Assembly (NCBI GenBank): GCA_038531945.1
Contig: JBCBBH010000005.1
Coordinates: 62,001 to 126,000, forward strand
Length of the DNA: 64,000 nucleotides
Direction of reading: 5' to 3'
From: CALBPI01 sp038531945
GTDB lineage: Bacteria > Pseudomonadota > Gammaproteobacteria > Steroidobacterales > Woeseiaceae
The position numbers and the translations under genes were made by a program. Of the stretch, positions 1 through 8,957 are shown piece by piece; the first letter of the stretch is position 1, and every line of letters starts with the position of its first letter. Below the pieces are notes generated by a model. It saw only the letters and a program-made list of their open reading frames with translations. It made no database searches and was not told the DNA's origin.

Positions 1-1227
1 GCCGGGCTTGGCGCCGATGCTATCGCCGTTGTTGGACTAACCGAAGCGGTGATCGTGCTTATCGAGGCAGTGGCTGTCGGTGTCGGCATGGCCGTCACCG
101 CAATGATCGCGAGACGGACCGGAGAAGGCGAACATACTGCAGCCGCGGTAGTTGCTGGCCAGGCCATTTGGGTTGGTGCGGTCTTGTCTTTGACATTTGG
201 CAGCTTTGGCATGCTGTTCGCCAGCGACATTCTGCAATTCATGGGTGCAACCGATTCGGTTATCGATACCGGTGTTGGGTTCACGCGTCTCATGCTGGGC
301 GGTTCCGTCGCGATTGTCTGTTTGTATCTGCTCGGGTCCGCGTTCCGCGGCGCGGGTGAACCGGCGATTGCGATGAAGGCGCTTTGGATCGGTAACGGTC
401 TGAACATCGTGCTCGATCCCATTCTGATTTACGGGTTCGGTCCGATCGAAGGCATCGGTGTCGAAGGTGCGGCAATTGCGTCGATCCTCGGTCGTGGCAC
501 TGGAGCGGCGTACTTGGTGTACCGTCTGTTGCAGTCATCAGAGCGACTGCCGATCGCGGCATCATCGTTTGCATTGGACTTGCCCGTCATGCGTCGGTTG
601 CTGTCGATTGCATCGGGCGGTGTTGCGCAGTTCTTGATTGGCACCGCCAGTTGGATCGTGTTGATGCGGATCGTTGCTTCGTATGGCAGTGACGCGGTTG
701 CAGGTTATACGCTTGCAGTCCGCATCATCATTTTCGGCATTCTGCCAGCATGGGGATTGGCCAATGCGGCGGCAACGCTCGTCGGTCAGAACCTTGGAGC
801 CAAGCAGCCGGAACGTGCAGCGCAGGGCGTTTGGATGACGGCGCGCTACTCCGCCGTATTCCTGGGCGCCATGGCGTTGCTGTTTGGTCTCGGGGCCCCC
901 GTTATCGTCGGTTGGTTTTCCGATAGTGATGCGGTGACTGGATACGCGGTTCAGTGTTTGCAGATCATGTCGGTCGGATACGTGATCTACGGATTCGGGA
1001 TGACGATCATTCAGGGGTTCAACGGCGCTGGTGACACGCGCACGCCGACGATTCTGAATTTCGTGTGCTTCTGGTTGTTGCAGATCCCGCTCGCGTACCT
1101 GCTTGCGGAATACGTCAACCTCGGACCGACCGGTGTGTTCATCACCATCGTTGCAAGCGAGCTGGTTCTCACGATCTGGGGCATCATCCTCTTCCGTCGT
1201 GGCAACTGGGCGCGCTCAGAGGTATAG
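1..1227 (+). CDS. MATE-family multidrug efflux transporter (5' end missing)
   Basis: The frame is open from the first base, so the true start and the first helices lie outside the window; an internal ATG at 49 is not the start. About 408 residues remain, against a usual MATE length of 440-480. The protein is a series of hydrophobic helices with small glycine- and alanine-rich loops. The two-bundle MATE pattern is visible: the segment 'GAGEPAIAMKAL' in the first bundle is echoed by 'GAGDTRTPTILN' in the second. The family exports cationic drugs or other organics across the inner membrane using a Na+ or H+ gradient. It ends 9 bases before the DUF4279 gene, so the two may be co-transcribed. The substrate cannot be read from sequence. 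Confidence 0.9.
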   Translation, partial: AGLGADAIAVVGLTEAVIVLIEAVAVGVGMAVTAMIARRTGEGEHTAAAVVAGQAIWVGAVLSLTFGSFGMLFASDILQFMGATDSVIDTGVGFTRLMLGGSVAIVCLYLLGSAFRGAGEPAIAMKALWIGNGLNIVLDPILIYGFGPIEGIGVEGAAIASILGRGTGAAYLVYRLLQSSERLPIAASSFALDLPVMRRLLSIASGGVAQFLIGTASWIVLMRIVASYGSDAVAGYTLAVRIIIFGILPAWGLANAAATLVGQNLGAKQPERAAQGVWMTARYSAVFLGAMALLFGLGAPVIVGWFSDSDAVTGYAVQCLQIMSVGYVIYGFGMTIIQGFNGAGDTRTPTILNFVCFWLLQIPLAYLLAEYVNLGPTGVFITIVASELVLTIWGIILFRRGNWARSEV

Positions 1228-1236
1228 GAGGGCGGA

Positions 1237-1653
1237 ATGCCACAGTTATCGAAATCGCAGGTAACGCTTCGACTGATCGGAGACGATCTCGATCCGCGCG
1301 AAGTAACGGAACGGCTCGGTTACTCGCCATCGAGCCATAAGACCAAGGGTGAAATTCTCATAGCTAAGCGGACGGGACGTGAACGCGTCGCGCGAACAGG
1401 TAGCTGGAACTTGACCTCTGTGACTCGTGAGCCCGCAGATCTCAATGGTCAGGTTAGGGAGATTCTCGGTCCGCTGAGTGATGATATGGCAGTGTGGGAG
1501 AACTTTGCAGATCGCTACAAGATCGATTTGTTTGCCAGTTTCTTTTTGCGACTGGGTAACGAAGGTTACGCTGTTTCGCCGAGTACGCTTAGGATGTTAG
1601 GTGAACGAGGCATTCAGCTGTCTCTCGATATCTATGGGCCTGACGAAGAGTAG
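1237..1653 (+). CDS. DUF4279 domain-containing protein
   Basis: A 138-residue soluble protein. The opening 'VTLRLIGDDLDPREVTERLGYSP' region, followed by a GSWNL motif and a final beta strand, fits the DUF4279 family, a small alpha/beta domain of unknown function. The start follows a good Shine-Dalgarno-like 'aggagggcgga' just after the MATE stop codon. It has no signal peptide or membrane segment. It sits directly before a strong hairpin terminator and so closes the MATE transcription unit. Assignment is by eye from the N-terminal motif. Confidence 0.8.
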   Translation: MPQLSKSQVTLRLIGDDLDPREVTERLGYSPSSHKTKGEILIAKRTGRERVARTGSWNLTSVTREPADLNGQVREILGPLSDDMAVWENFADRYKIDLFASFFLRLGNEGYAVSPSTLRMLGERGIQLSLDIYGPDEE

Positions 1654-1657
1654 GCAC

Positions 1658-1707
1658 AAAAAGGTCGAACCGATTATCCGAAAGCGTTAATCGGTTCGAC
1701 CATTTTT
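1658..1707. terminator. Bidirectional intrinsic terminator
   Basis: A perfect 14-bp stem (1663-1676 with 1688-1701) and an 11-nt loop are flanked by AAAAA on the left and TTTTT on the right. It lies between the convergent DUF4279 and DUF4199 genes and can end transcription from both sides. Confidence 0.92.
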
Positions 1708-1710
1708 CGC

Positions 1711-2247
1711 TTATCGCCTGGTCTGTGCAGGAAGAACTCGTGGATCTCTCAATACCGCGGCAGCAATCAGAGACACCAAGATCCCAACGGGAAAAATCTC
1801 GAGGAGCGCGATGGCGATGCGGAAAAGAGGATTGTTCAAGCGAGATCGCATTTCACCGAACTCGGCGGCCATCGCTTCAAGCTCTGCACCCGATGTTCCG
1901 GCGGTCTCGGCATCTGCTAGCTCCGCAGCTATGTAGTTGTCATAGAACGAGAAGTCCGTGCTGGCGTGGTAGATTTCCCAAACGCTGACATAGACCGTCG
2001 CGGCCATCGCGGAAATGCAGATCCCAATTAGAAACGCCCGTCCAAAACCGATAACGCCGCCGAGCTTCTCGTCCCGATAACGCTTAACCGCAACGAACAC
2101 GACGGACAGCGCGACTAGCATCACCAGATAGCCGAAAACCTGACCAGAATTCGCGTTTTCACTGCCTGTGACGTGATGCCCGACGATCATCGTCAACGTG
2201 ATAAACAGACCAGCCGGTACGCCGTGACGCAATGCAATTTGAAACAT
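1711..2247 (-). CDS. DUF4199 domain-containing membrane protein
   Basis: About 178 residues with four predicted membrane helices: two near the N-terminus, one in the middle ('FGRAFLIGICISAMAATVYV') and one at the C-terminus. A charged helical stretch lies between the last two, as in DUF4199 proteins. I chose the ATG at 2247 because family members start directly with 'M-x-x-I-A-L-R-x-G'. The frame is open to a TTG at 2304, with another ATG at 2286. It is encoded on the same strand as the LuxR-type regulator just upstream. DUF4199 proteins next to membrane-anchored LuxR regulators are a recurring pair, but the function is unknown. Confidence 0.78.
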   Translation of the reverse strand: MFQIALRHGVPAGLFITLTMIVGHHVTGSENANSGQVFGYLVMLVALSVVFVAVKRYRDEKLGGVIGFGRAFLIGICISAMAATVYVSVWEIYHASTDFSFYDNYIAAELADAETAGTSGAELEAMAAEFGEMRSRLNNPLFRIAIALLEIFPVGILVSLIAAAVLRDPRVLPAQTRR

Positions 2248-2309
2248 TTTTCTTTGCCCTGTGTCTGGATAACGCCCGTCCAGCATGGGTAAGTCGGTCT
2301 CCAAGCACC

Positions 2310-2351
2310 ATCACCTAAATGGGTGATTCAGTCCATTCAATCAGGTGATTC
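2310..2351. promoter_or_regulatory. Possible operator: repeated GGTGATTC half-sites
   Basis: The octamer GGTGATTC occurs at 2322-2329 and again at 2344-2351, 22 bp apart (two helical turns). The inverted form ATCACCT is at 2310-2316. All copies lie in the short gap between the LuxR-type regulator gene and the DUF4199 gene, where an operator would be expected. Binding by the neighbouring regulator is inference. Confidence 0.3.
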
Positions 2352-2403
2352 CAGGGTTAGAGATCACCAAATGCACGCATTTTTCGGGGCACATACGCCT
2401 TTG

Positions 2404-2829
2404 CTATGGAATTAGTCGCAAGAGGCGTGACTTGTTAACGGCTTCCGTTCGGCGTGAGACCTCGAGCTTGGTAAACACTTTCGCGACATGCGTTTTCACC
2501 GTGTTGGGTGAGATGTCGAGCGTACGAGCGATCTCTTTGTTGCTTTGCCCGTCAGCGATCAACTCCAAAACGCGATGTTCGCGGGGTGAAATCCCAAGTG
2601 AATCGAGCCCAGCAGTATTTAGGGTGAACGATGACTCCGACGTTCGTTCGGAAAGTCTCAGCCCAAGCCAAATTCCCAACACCACGAACATGGTGGCGAT
2701 AATCGCCATTAACCACCCACCCGACACCTGCCGCAGCAAATAGCGATATTCGATCCACTCCAGAAACGCGGTTAGCAGCGCTAACGCCAGTGCATAGACC
2801 ACGACCAATCTGACAAAGGTTTTGTCCAT
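2404..2829 (-). CDS. Membrane-anchored LuxR-family transcriptional regulator
   Basis: A 141-residue protein. Residues about 8-24 and 39-56 are hydrophobic helices. Residues about 78-136 form a LuxR/GerE helix-turn-helix with the typical signature: 'LSPREHRVLELIADG-like start, then SNKEIARTLDISPNTVKTHV'. There is no receiver domain. The arrangement of two membrane helices and a C-terminal DNA-binding domain suggests a membrane-tethered regulator that binds DNA near the envelope. It precedes the DUF4199 gene on the same strand by about 100-150 bases and may regulate it. Confidence 0.88.
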   Translation of the reverse strand: MDKTFVRLVVVYALALALLTAFLEWIEYRYLLRQVSGGWLMAIIATMFVVLGIWLGLRLSERTSESSFTLNTAGLDSLGISPREHRVLELIADGQSNKEIARTLDISPNTVKTHVAKVFTKLEVSRRTEAVNKSRLLRLIP

Positions 2830-3054
2830 CGCCGTCTACCGAGTCTCCAAATGTAAGCTTGCCAAAATTAGCGACTGTGGATAACTGAGCTGCCAAGCAT
2901 TGTACTGCTAGCAGGGAGCATCGAGTAAACGTCTGATCTCTGGATACCCACTCTATCGAAAACCCGAAAACTGATTCTCCGGCCTGCGGGTTTTAAGGAT
3001 TTACGAGAAGCTCTAGCTTGCGAAACCATTCTAAAGCACCTCAGGAGTGGTCCG

Positions 3055-4050
3055 ATGCAGGCAATGGTTCTCAACGAATATGGTGACAACGCGACGTTCA
3101 GTCGAACTGATCTACCTCAGCCAACAGCTTCAGCAGGTCAGGTACTGGTGCGCGTTGCTGCAACCAGCGTGAATACCGTGGATACGATGATTCGCCAAAT
3201 GGGTCAGGAAAACCTGCCGTTTGCACCGGATCTGCCTGCGCTGCTTGGGATGGACTTCGCTGGAACGGTCGAGGCGATCGGCGATGGCGTCACCGGGTTC
3301 GAACCGGGTGATGAGGTTTACGGGTGCGCCGGCGGGCTCGCGGACCTGCAAGGTGCGTTGGCCGAATACATCGCCGCAGACGCCCGACTCGTCGCCCACA
3401 AGCCGAAGGCGCTTTCGATGCGTGAGGCCGCGGCACTGCCGCTCGTTGGCATCACGGCTTACGAGGGATTGCAACGCGCCGGTGTTCAAGGCGGACAGAA
3501 AGTTCTGGTGCACGGCGGTGCTGGTGGGGTAGGGCACATCGCCGTGCAGTTGGCGAGGCATTTCGGAGCTGATGTTTATGCGACGGGTACTGGTGACGTT
3601 CAATTGGCTGCGATCGAGAAGTTCGGCGCGACGGCGATTGATTTCCGTACTCACGCTGTAAGTGACTACGTAGGTCAATACGCCGACGGTGCCGGTTTTG
3701 ACGTGATCTTCGACTCCGTCGGCGGCGCCAATATGACGAATTCGTTCGAGGCAGCGGCGTTGAATGCAAACATCACAACCACCGTCTCGCTATTGGAGAT
3801 CGATTTGAGTCCCGCTCACTTCAAGGGGCTATCGATTCACGTGGTTTTCATGCTGATCCCAATGTTGCACAACCACAAGCGTGAAGCACATGGCGCGATC
3901 CTGGCAAAACTCAGTGAGATTGTGGATGCCGGCGCGCTTCAGCCGTTGTTGGACGAGACGCAGTTTGGTTTGGCGGACGTCGGTCAGGCGTACGAGCGTC
4001 TGATCAGCGGCCAAGCAGTCGGCAAGGTGGTTGTCGAGGTGGCGCAGTAG
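3055..4050 (+). CDS. Quinone oxidoreductase / zinc-independent MDR-family dehydrogenase
   Basis: A 331-residue medium-chain dehydrogenase/reductase. The N-terminal GroES-like domain begins 'MQAMVLNEYG'. The Rossmann domain carries the nucleotide-binding motif 'VHGGAGGVGHIAVQLA' near residue 150, and AxxGVG-type glycines point to NAD(P)H. The cysteine-rich structural zinc loop of alcohol dehydrogenases is absent, so it resembles quinone reductases and enoyl reductases. It probably reduces quinones or alpha,beta-unsaturated carbonyls in the cytoplasm. The start follows 'caggagtgg' 6 bases upstream. It stands alone, convergent with the TonB receptor gene. Confidence 0.9.
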   Translation: MQAMVLNEYGDNATFSRTDLPQPTASAGQVLVRVAATSVNTVDTMIRQMGQENLPFAPDLPALLGMDFAGTVEAIGDGVTGFEPGDEVYGCAGGLADLQGALAEYIAADARLVAHKPKALSMREAAALPLVGITAYEGLQRAGVQGGQKVLVHGGAGGVGHIAVQLARHFGADVYATGTGDVQLAAIEKFGATAIDFRTHAVSDYVGQYADGAGFDVIFDSVGGANMTNSFEAAALNANITTTVSLLEIDLSPAHFKGLSIHVVFMLIPMLHNHKREAHGAILAKLSEIVDAGALQPLLDETQFGLADVGQAYERLISGQAVGKVVVEVAQ

Positions 4051-4081
4051 CGGGCTAAAGCTTTCACGAACCCCAGACGCT

Positions 4082-4108
4082 AAAAAGGGCGGACCGAAGT
4101 CCGCCCTT
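4082..4108 (-). terminator. Intrinsic terminator of the TonB receptor gene
   Basis: A 10-bp stem (4085-4094 with 4099-4108) has the tight tetraloop CGAA. On the minus strand it is followed by a T-run (4086-4082), so it terminates transcription from the 4154-7123 gene. The plus-strand side has only a short T-run. Confidence 0.85.
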
Positions 4109-4153
4109 CCCAGGCCCAAAAGACCTGTAACTCAGCTTGGAGCTACCATGGAG

Positions 4154-7123
4154 CTACAAACGGTAGCGTAGAGTCACTGAGTATCGGCGACCCAAGGGGT
4201 CATAAGTGGATGGATAGACGTTGCCCGTGTTGAACGCGGTCGTACCAATGTTCGAACCTACGATGTCAGGCTCACGATCAGCAACGTTCTGGATCGCAAG
4301 CGTGATTTCGAAGTTGTCCGTGATGCTCGTGCGAGCGGTCAGGTCAAAGTAGTTCGCCGCATCGATCGTTGTGAATTGCGGTTGGAACGTGCCTGCACCT
4401 GGCTCGGCGTTCATTTCGTCGATGTAACGCCACAGCAGGGAAACATCCACCGGAATCTCAAACGCGTTGGTTTGCAACGTCAGGCGCTGGTTCGCACTAA
4501 ACTCTGGCTGCAATGAGCCACAGTTGGTGCTGTAGAAACCGACACATTCGCGGTCTATGCCGTTTGGGCTAGCCTGGAATGTTGAGGTTTCCGTCCAGTT
4601 AATCGAGCCGTTGTAGTTCAACGTGCCGATGCTGCCGATCTCAACCGTGTACAACGCTGTGATGTCTACACCGCGTGTGTTGAGTCGGCCTTGGTTCGTA
4701 AGAACAAGCGGAAGACCCGATGTGGTTGCGACGTTACCGAACAGGTTGCCCGTCTCCGGGTTCCGTCCAATTCCGGTGCATGCCGGATCAGCAGCCGAGG
4801 CGCCTGAAATCGACAAGTTGCCGGTCGAGAACCCTGGGCCAAAACAAGCCGAGAACACATCGTCTGGCGTCGGGTTGGTGATCGCGTTGTCGACCTGAAT
4901 GTCGTAGTAATCGGCCGTGATCGACAGGTTCGCAACCGCTTCGGGCTGGAAGATGAAACCGATCGTAAAGGCGTCAGCTTCTTCCGCATCCAGATTCAAG
5001 TTGCCACCCGTTGTGACGTTCACCTGACCCGCGGGGTCAACAACGATGCCACCGATGGTGTTCGCTGGTGCGCCCTGCGCCAGGCAGATCGCCTGCAGAT
5101 CGGGGTTGTTGACCGGCGCAGAGCCCGCGCATGGATCAGCAGAGAAGTTGTTCAAACCGGTGACTTGCGGGTTGAACAACTCACTGATGTTCGGCGCGCG
5201 AGTGACGCGCTGAACGTTACCGCGGAACTGGATGATGCCGCTCTCGAAAGGCGTCCAAGTACCACCGACTTTCCAGGTGTCTTCAACACCTGTCGAGGAG
5301 TAGTCAGAAGAGCGGAATCCGAGCTGCAACGTCAACTCTTCCGCTGCCGGAAGGTCACGCAGGAACGGAACGTTGGCTTCGAAGAAGAACTCACTAACAT
5401 CGAAGGTGCCGAACCGGTTCGGTGCCGCTGCACCGTTACCCAAAACTTCACCTGGGGTTTGCGTTAGCAACTCGTTCGTCAACCCACCTACGTACTCGCG
5501 GTATTCATAACCGAGCACACCAGAGATCGGCGCACCGTCTGCCCAAGGCAACGAGACGGGCAAGTCGCCGGTCAGGAACGCCTGGAACTGGTCAAGCTCG
5601 GTGAACGTCGCACCGCCGTTACCTACGTCGAGGAACGCGCCGACTTCGGGTGTGATGCTGCCGAGCGGACCGAACAGGTCGATCGGTACACAACCACCGG
5701 ACGGATCGAGGCAGGTATCGGTGCTCGTGGCCTGAACCGCTTGGGTCAATCGTGAGCGTGTTCCGTTACCGCCTTGCTGGAAGCGAAGATCAGACTGCCC
5801 GGTTGCGTAGAACGCTTCCCAGGAGATGCTGTCCGTAAGGTCGCCACGAGCGCCCGTTTTGAACTGCCAAATGGTGGTTTGACGTTCGTTGGTACGAGGC
5901 CCAAGTTCAACAAAACGACGTGCGTAGTTGATGTTGGTCGTCAGGTAGTCCGGATCGGTCGGATCTGTCGCTGCCGCTGCTGCCGCACAAGTCGCGGCGT
6001 CAATTCCACGCGCAACGCAGATCTGATCGAGAACTGCCGTCGGGATGAACGGATTCGACAGAGGTGTCTCCGCCGAGAAGCCGAAGCTGCCCGAAGGTGC
6101 GAGGTTGGTGATGTTCGAGCTCTGCGCGAACAGCATTTCCGCGTACCACTCGACTTTGTCGTTCAGCTGGAAGTTCGCCTGTCCGAACGCACGGTACTGC
6201 TCAAGCGGCAGTTGGAACAGGTTGAAGGGGTTGAAGTTGAAGTTCTGGAAGAACGGCACCAACTCACCTGTGTTCGGATCGATCTGGACAAAGTTACTTC
6301 CGGAATCGGTGATGCCCGGAACGGCAGTGTTCAACAAGTCTTGATCCGCACCAGGAATCACAAACCGTGTTGGTACCGATGTTGAGGAACCACCCGGGTT
6401 GCCGGAAACCGAAGAAATGTTGAACTCACCAAACTCGCGCTCGCCTTGGTTCAGCTGCGCACGATCGGTGTAGCCGATGCTGAACACCGCGTTGCCGCGG
6501 TCTTGTGCAAAGTTGCCACCGAGCGTCAGATCGAAGCGCGTCGAATCGCCACCGCCTTCAAACGTGTCGCCACGCGCGACGCGAATGTCGATGCCTTCAA
6601 AGTCTTGACGCGTCTTGAAGTTGATCACGCCAGAAATTGCGTCCGCACCGTAGGCCGAACCTGCACCACCGGTCAAAACGTCAACATTTTCGATCAGTGC
6701 GACCGGAATGATGTCGAGGTTCGTGCGGCCGACGAGATCGGCAGGAACGACGCGTGCGCCGTTGAGTAGAGTGATGTTTCGGTTGCTTCCAAGTCCGCGA
6801 AGGTTCACGAACGTGGAGCCACCATTACCGTTATTCACCTGCGCACCGATACTCGGTACAACGCCTGGGATCTCACGAAGGAACTCCTCCGCAACCAGGA
6901 CCTGGCGAAACTCGATATCTTCGGCGGTGATGACCGCCACTGGGCTGGATTGTGTCAGGTTTGAGTTCGCGATTCGTGATCCGGTGACCACGATCTCCTC
7001 AAGACCCTCCTCCTCTTCGGCATCCTGACCTAACGCAACGCCTGACGTCATAAATGACGCCAATCCTGCTGCGACGGTCAGAGCCAACTTGGACTTTGCA
7101 GTCCTTGGTCTGACTGTGAACAT
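4154..7123 (-). CDS. TonB-dependent outer-membrane receptor (large, oligomer/peptide type)
   Basis: A 989-residue protein. Residues 1-32 are a signal peptide ending 'SGVALGQ'. The TonB box region 'EEIVVTGSRIAN' follows at about residues 42-53. The plug domain (about 55-170) includes 'GAGSAYGADAISGVINFKT'. The rest is a 22-stranded barrel ending in 'YSVTLRYRL' with the terminal aromatic/hydrophobic pattern of outer-membrane proteins. The length and the long extracellular loops fit the group that imports oligosaccharides, peptides or other large nutrients. No transport partner, SusD-like gene or enzyme is adjacent, so the substrate is open. It stands alone with its own promoter region and terminator. 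Confidence 0.93.
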   Translation of the reverse strand: MFTVRPRTAKSKLALTVAAGLASFMTSGVALGQDAEEEEGLEEIVVTGSRIANSNLTQSSPVAVITAEDIEFRQVLVAEEFLREIPGVVPSIGAQVNNGNGGSTFVNLRGLGSNRNITLLNGARVVPADLVGRTNLDIIPVALIENVDVLTGGAGSAYGADAISGVINFKTRQDFEGIDIRVARGDTFEGGGDSTRFDLTLGGNFAQDRGNAVFSIGYTDRAQLNQGEREFGEFNISSVSGNPGGSSTSVPTRFVIPGADQDLLNTAVPGITDSGSNFVQIDPNTGELVPFFQNFNFNPFNLFQLPLEQYRAFGQANFQLNDKVEWYAEMLFAQSSNITNLAPSGSFGFSAETPLSNPFIPTAVLDQICVARGIDAATCAAAAAATDPTDPDYLTTNINYARRFVELGPRTNERQTTIWQFKTGARGDLTDSISWEAFYATGQSDLRFQQGGNGTRSRLTQAVQATSTDTCLDPSGGCVPIDLFGPLGSITPEVGAFLDVGNGGATFTELDQFQAFLTGDLPVSLPWADGAPISGVLGYEYREYVGGLTNELLTQTPGEVLGNGAAAPNRFGTFDVSEFFFEANVPFLRDLPAAEELTLQLGFRSSDYSSTGVEDTWKVGGTWTPFESGIIQFRGNVQRVTRAPNISELFNPQVTGLNNFSADPCAGSAPVNNPDLQAICLAQGAPANTIGGIVVDPAGQVNVTTGGNLNLDAEEADAFTIGFIFQPEAVANLSITADYYDIQVDNAITNPTPDDVFSACFGPGFSTGNLSISGASAADPACTGIGRNPETGNLFGNVATTSGLPLVLTNQGRLNTRGVDITALYTVEIGSIGTLNYNGSINWTETSTFQASPNGIDRECVGFYSTNCGSLQPEFSANQRLTLQTNAFEIPVDVSLLWRYIDEMNAEPGAGTFQPQFTTIDAANYFDLTARTSITDNFEITLAIQNVADREPDIVGSNIGTTAFNTGNVYPSTYDPLGRRYSVTLRYRL

Positions 7124-7682
7124 GTGTAGGTACCTCTTGCACCATTAGCCAATTAGCTCCAATCCGCACCTAATCGAGCTCTCGACGACACCGTTCCAAT
7201 ACAGACTCTACAAAGTATTCCGGGATCTATTTCGATGCGATTCCCCATAAGGGGTGTATCGATACTGCCACAAAAATCTCATTTGCCAAGTGTTTGTCAC
7301 AAAATTACAACATTTAGGCGTTTCATCGTGCGTTGAAGGCAGCGTAATAAAGTTACATTAGGTAGCTAGAAGTCAATGAATTTGCGGCATAAACGACCAT
7401 AAAGCGGGAAAGTTGGTGATCCCAAGCAATCAGGAGAAATGAGGGCAAAAAGCAACGAAAATGTCTTTTGATACATAACTCAGACTGAAAAACGCGCGAA
7501 AAACGATAGATGTTGCGAAAAAGCGACGATTTTTTGACGGTTTGGTTTCAAACCCTATGTAAGTGGCGCTGCCCGTCTCGCTGACCGTTTCTTGCGGTCG
7601 AATCGGTGGTGAGCACTTTGTGGCAATGCGGCGTTATGTGGGACATTGGGGCAGCTCACCCGAACGCGACCAGAGAATGTTT
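7124..7682. promoter_or_regulatory. AT-rich intergenic region upstream of the TonB receptor
   Basis: About 560 bases with no convincing gene. It is distinctly AT-richer than its surroundings. It must hold the promoter of the minus-strand receptor gene and probably that of the DUF952 gene. A perfect 5-1-5 inverted repeat (TTTGT-C-ACAAA) at 7293-7303 is a candidate regulator site. No confident -10/-35 pair was identified. Confidence 0.45.
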
Positions 7683-8093
7683 ATGAATCACCCCAATCTG
7701 TTTCACTTGGTGCAAGCCGATTTATGGAGGGCAACGATCGAAAGCGACACCACGTATTTCCCGCCGACCTACAAGCAGGACGGTTTCACCCACGCGACCG
7801 CGAATCCTGAGTTGCTGCTGAACGTCGCGAATCATTTTTATACAGATATTCCCGGCGACTGGTTGTGTCTGCGAATGACGGTGGAAAGCTTGGAAGCGGA
7901 GGGCACCAAAGTTGTTTTCGAGCGCACCGCACCGGTGGGAGACAAGTCGGCCGATTTCGACGGTACTAACGATGAGCTTTTCCCGCACATCTATGGCGGC
8001 ATTCATCCGTCAACAGTTCTGGAGGTGCATGATGTGGTTCGATCAGAGGATGGAACGTTTGTGTCGGTTTCGGGAGTGACTCGAAGGGGATGA
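7683..8093 (+). CDS. DUF952 domain-containing protein
   Basis: 136 residues. The family hallmarks are visible: 'LFHLVQADLWRA' at the start, 'DGFTHATANPELLLNVANHFY' in the middle, and 'FPHIYGGI' before a final strand. DUF952 proteins resemble the ADP-ribosyltransferase-like/RNA 2'-phosphotransferase fold, but their reaction is not established. I chose the ATG at 7683 because the family begins at 'LFHLV'. The frame extends back to a GTG at 7563 over residues that look non-coding. It stands alone. Confidence 0.85.
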   Translation: MNHPNLFHLVQADLWRATIESDTTYFPPTYKQDGFTHATANPELLLNVANHFYTDIPGDWLCLRMTVESLEAEGTKVVFERTAPVGDKSADFDGTNDELFPHIYGGIHPSTVLEVHDVVRSEDGTFVSVSGVTRRG

Positions 8094-8236
8094 GGGGCGC
8101 TTTTCTAACGACTAAGTAGGCCAGCGATGAATTGAAGTCATCGGAGCCAAGCGCGCCTTTTAATTCTGTTGAATGCAAGAGTAGCCATTGACGCGACGAC
8201 ACACTCGCCGCCCGAGTTTGCGCGTTACTGTAGAGT

Positions 8237-8896
8237 ATGGCGATGGAACTAAATGAATTCGCAGTACTGCAGCTACTCGAAGCATTCAGCAATGACACAG
8301 GCGTGATGAGTTCCAAGTACTCCAGCGATACTGTCCAAGTTGCTGACCAGGAATTGTCGGTAAACGTAGTCATAGAATTCCTCGAAAAGCAGGACGAGGA
8401 TAAGCGCTATCACTGCGGTGTCCGCGTTGAACTTGCCGTGAATGGATTGGCGAGGCCCGAGCTCACTGTGGGAGGTCTCGGACTAGGCGAAGATGAAGCC
8501 GACGCGGTATCGACGGCGATCATTGAATGGGTAAACCTCCATGGTGGTGCGGTTGTTCGCTGGTTGGCACGTGCTGAGGGTCGGACGGATATCCTTGAGA
8601 CCGCAGCAGTGTACTTAGGGAGAACAGGTTTCCGAGATTCGTCGCCGTCCGCATGGGAAGATACAGCTCTGCAAACTCACAGAGCCGTTTTAACAGCTGT
8701 TTGGCCTCACTGTTCAATCAATACACGATCACCGATTGCAATTGACGTGATTGTGAGCGTGCACGACACCGAGGCAGAGCATGCGATCGTGCGGATCGAT
8801 GCGGATCCATCACCGGCAGCAGCACGAGCGGTGGCGGCATTATCGTTCCCAGCTGGGAGATATCTGCTGAAGCAGTTTTATTTGGTTTGCGAGTAG
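8237..8896 (+). CDS. Hypothetical protein (possibly DUF6348-like)
   Basis: A 219-residue soluble protein with no signal peptide or membrane helix. It has a first half of alternating strands ('VNVVIEFLEKQDED...HCGVRVELAVNG') and a tryptophan-containing helix ('IIEWVNLHGGAVVRWLAR'). A second half repeats an alpha/beta pattern. I do not recognise it firmly; the layout is vaguely like the DUF6348 group, but this is a guess. Two ATGs (8237 and 8243) are possible starts. Coding character is supported by steady codon use over 660 bases and no better frame on either strand. Confidence 0.6.
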   Translation: MAMELNEFAVLQLLEAFSNDTGVMSSKYSSDTVQVADQELSVNVVIEFLEKQDEDKRYHCGVRVELAVNGLARPELTVGGLGLGEDEADAVSTAIIEWVNLHGGAVVRWLARAEGRTDILETAAVYLGRTGFRDSSPSAWEDTALQTHRAVLTAVWPHCSINTRSPIAIDVIVSVHDTEAEHAIVRIDADPSPAAARAVAALSFPAGRYLLKQFYLVCE

Positions 8897-8957
8897 GGAT
8901 CAGGGAGAGTCGTGTGCCGAAACCAATAGCGTCTGATCGTAAGAAAGTATTCGCGTT

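Noticed and set aside
5774..6385. 203-codon plus-strand frame inside the large TonB receptor gene
   Set aside because: Antisense to a well-supported receptor barrel; rich in Arg and Cys as expected of a shadow frame.
7563..7682. Longer DUF952 start at GTG 7563
   Set aside because: The added 40 residues do not resemble the family, whose members start at 'LFHLV'.
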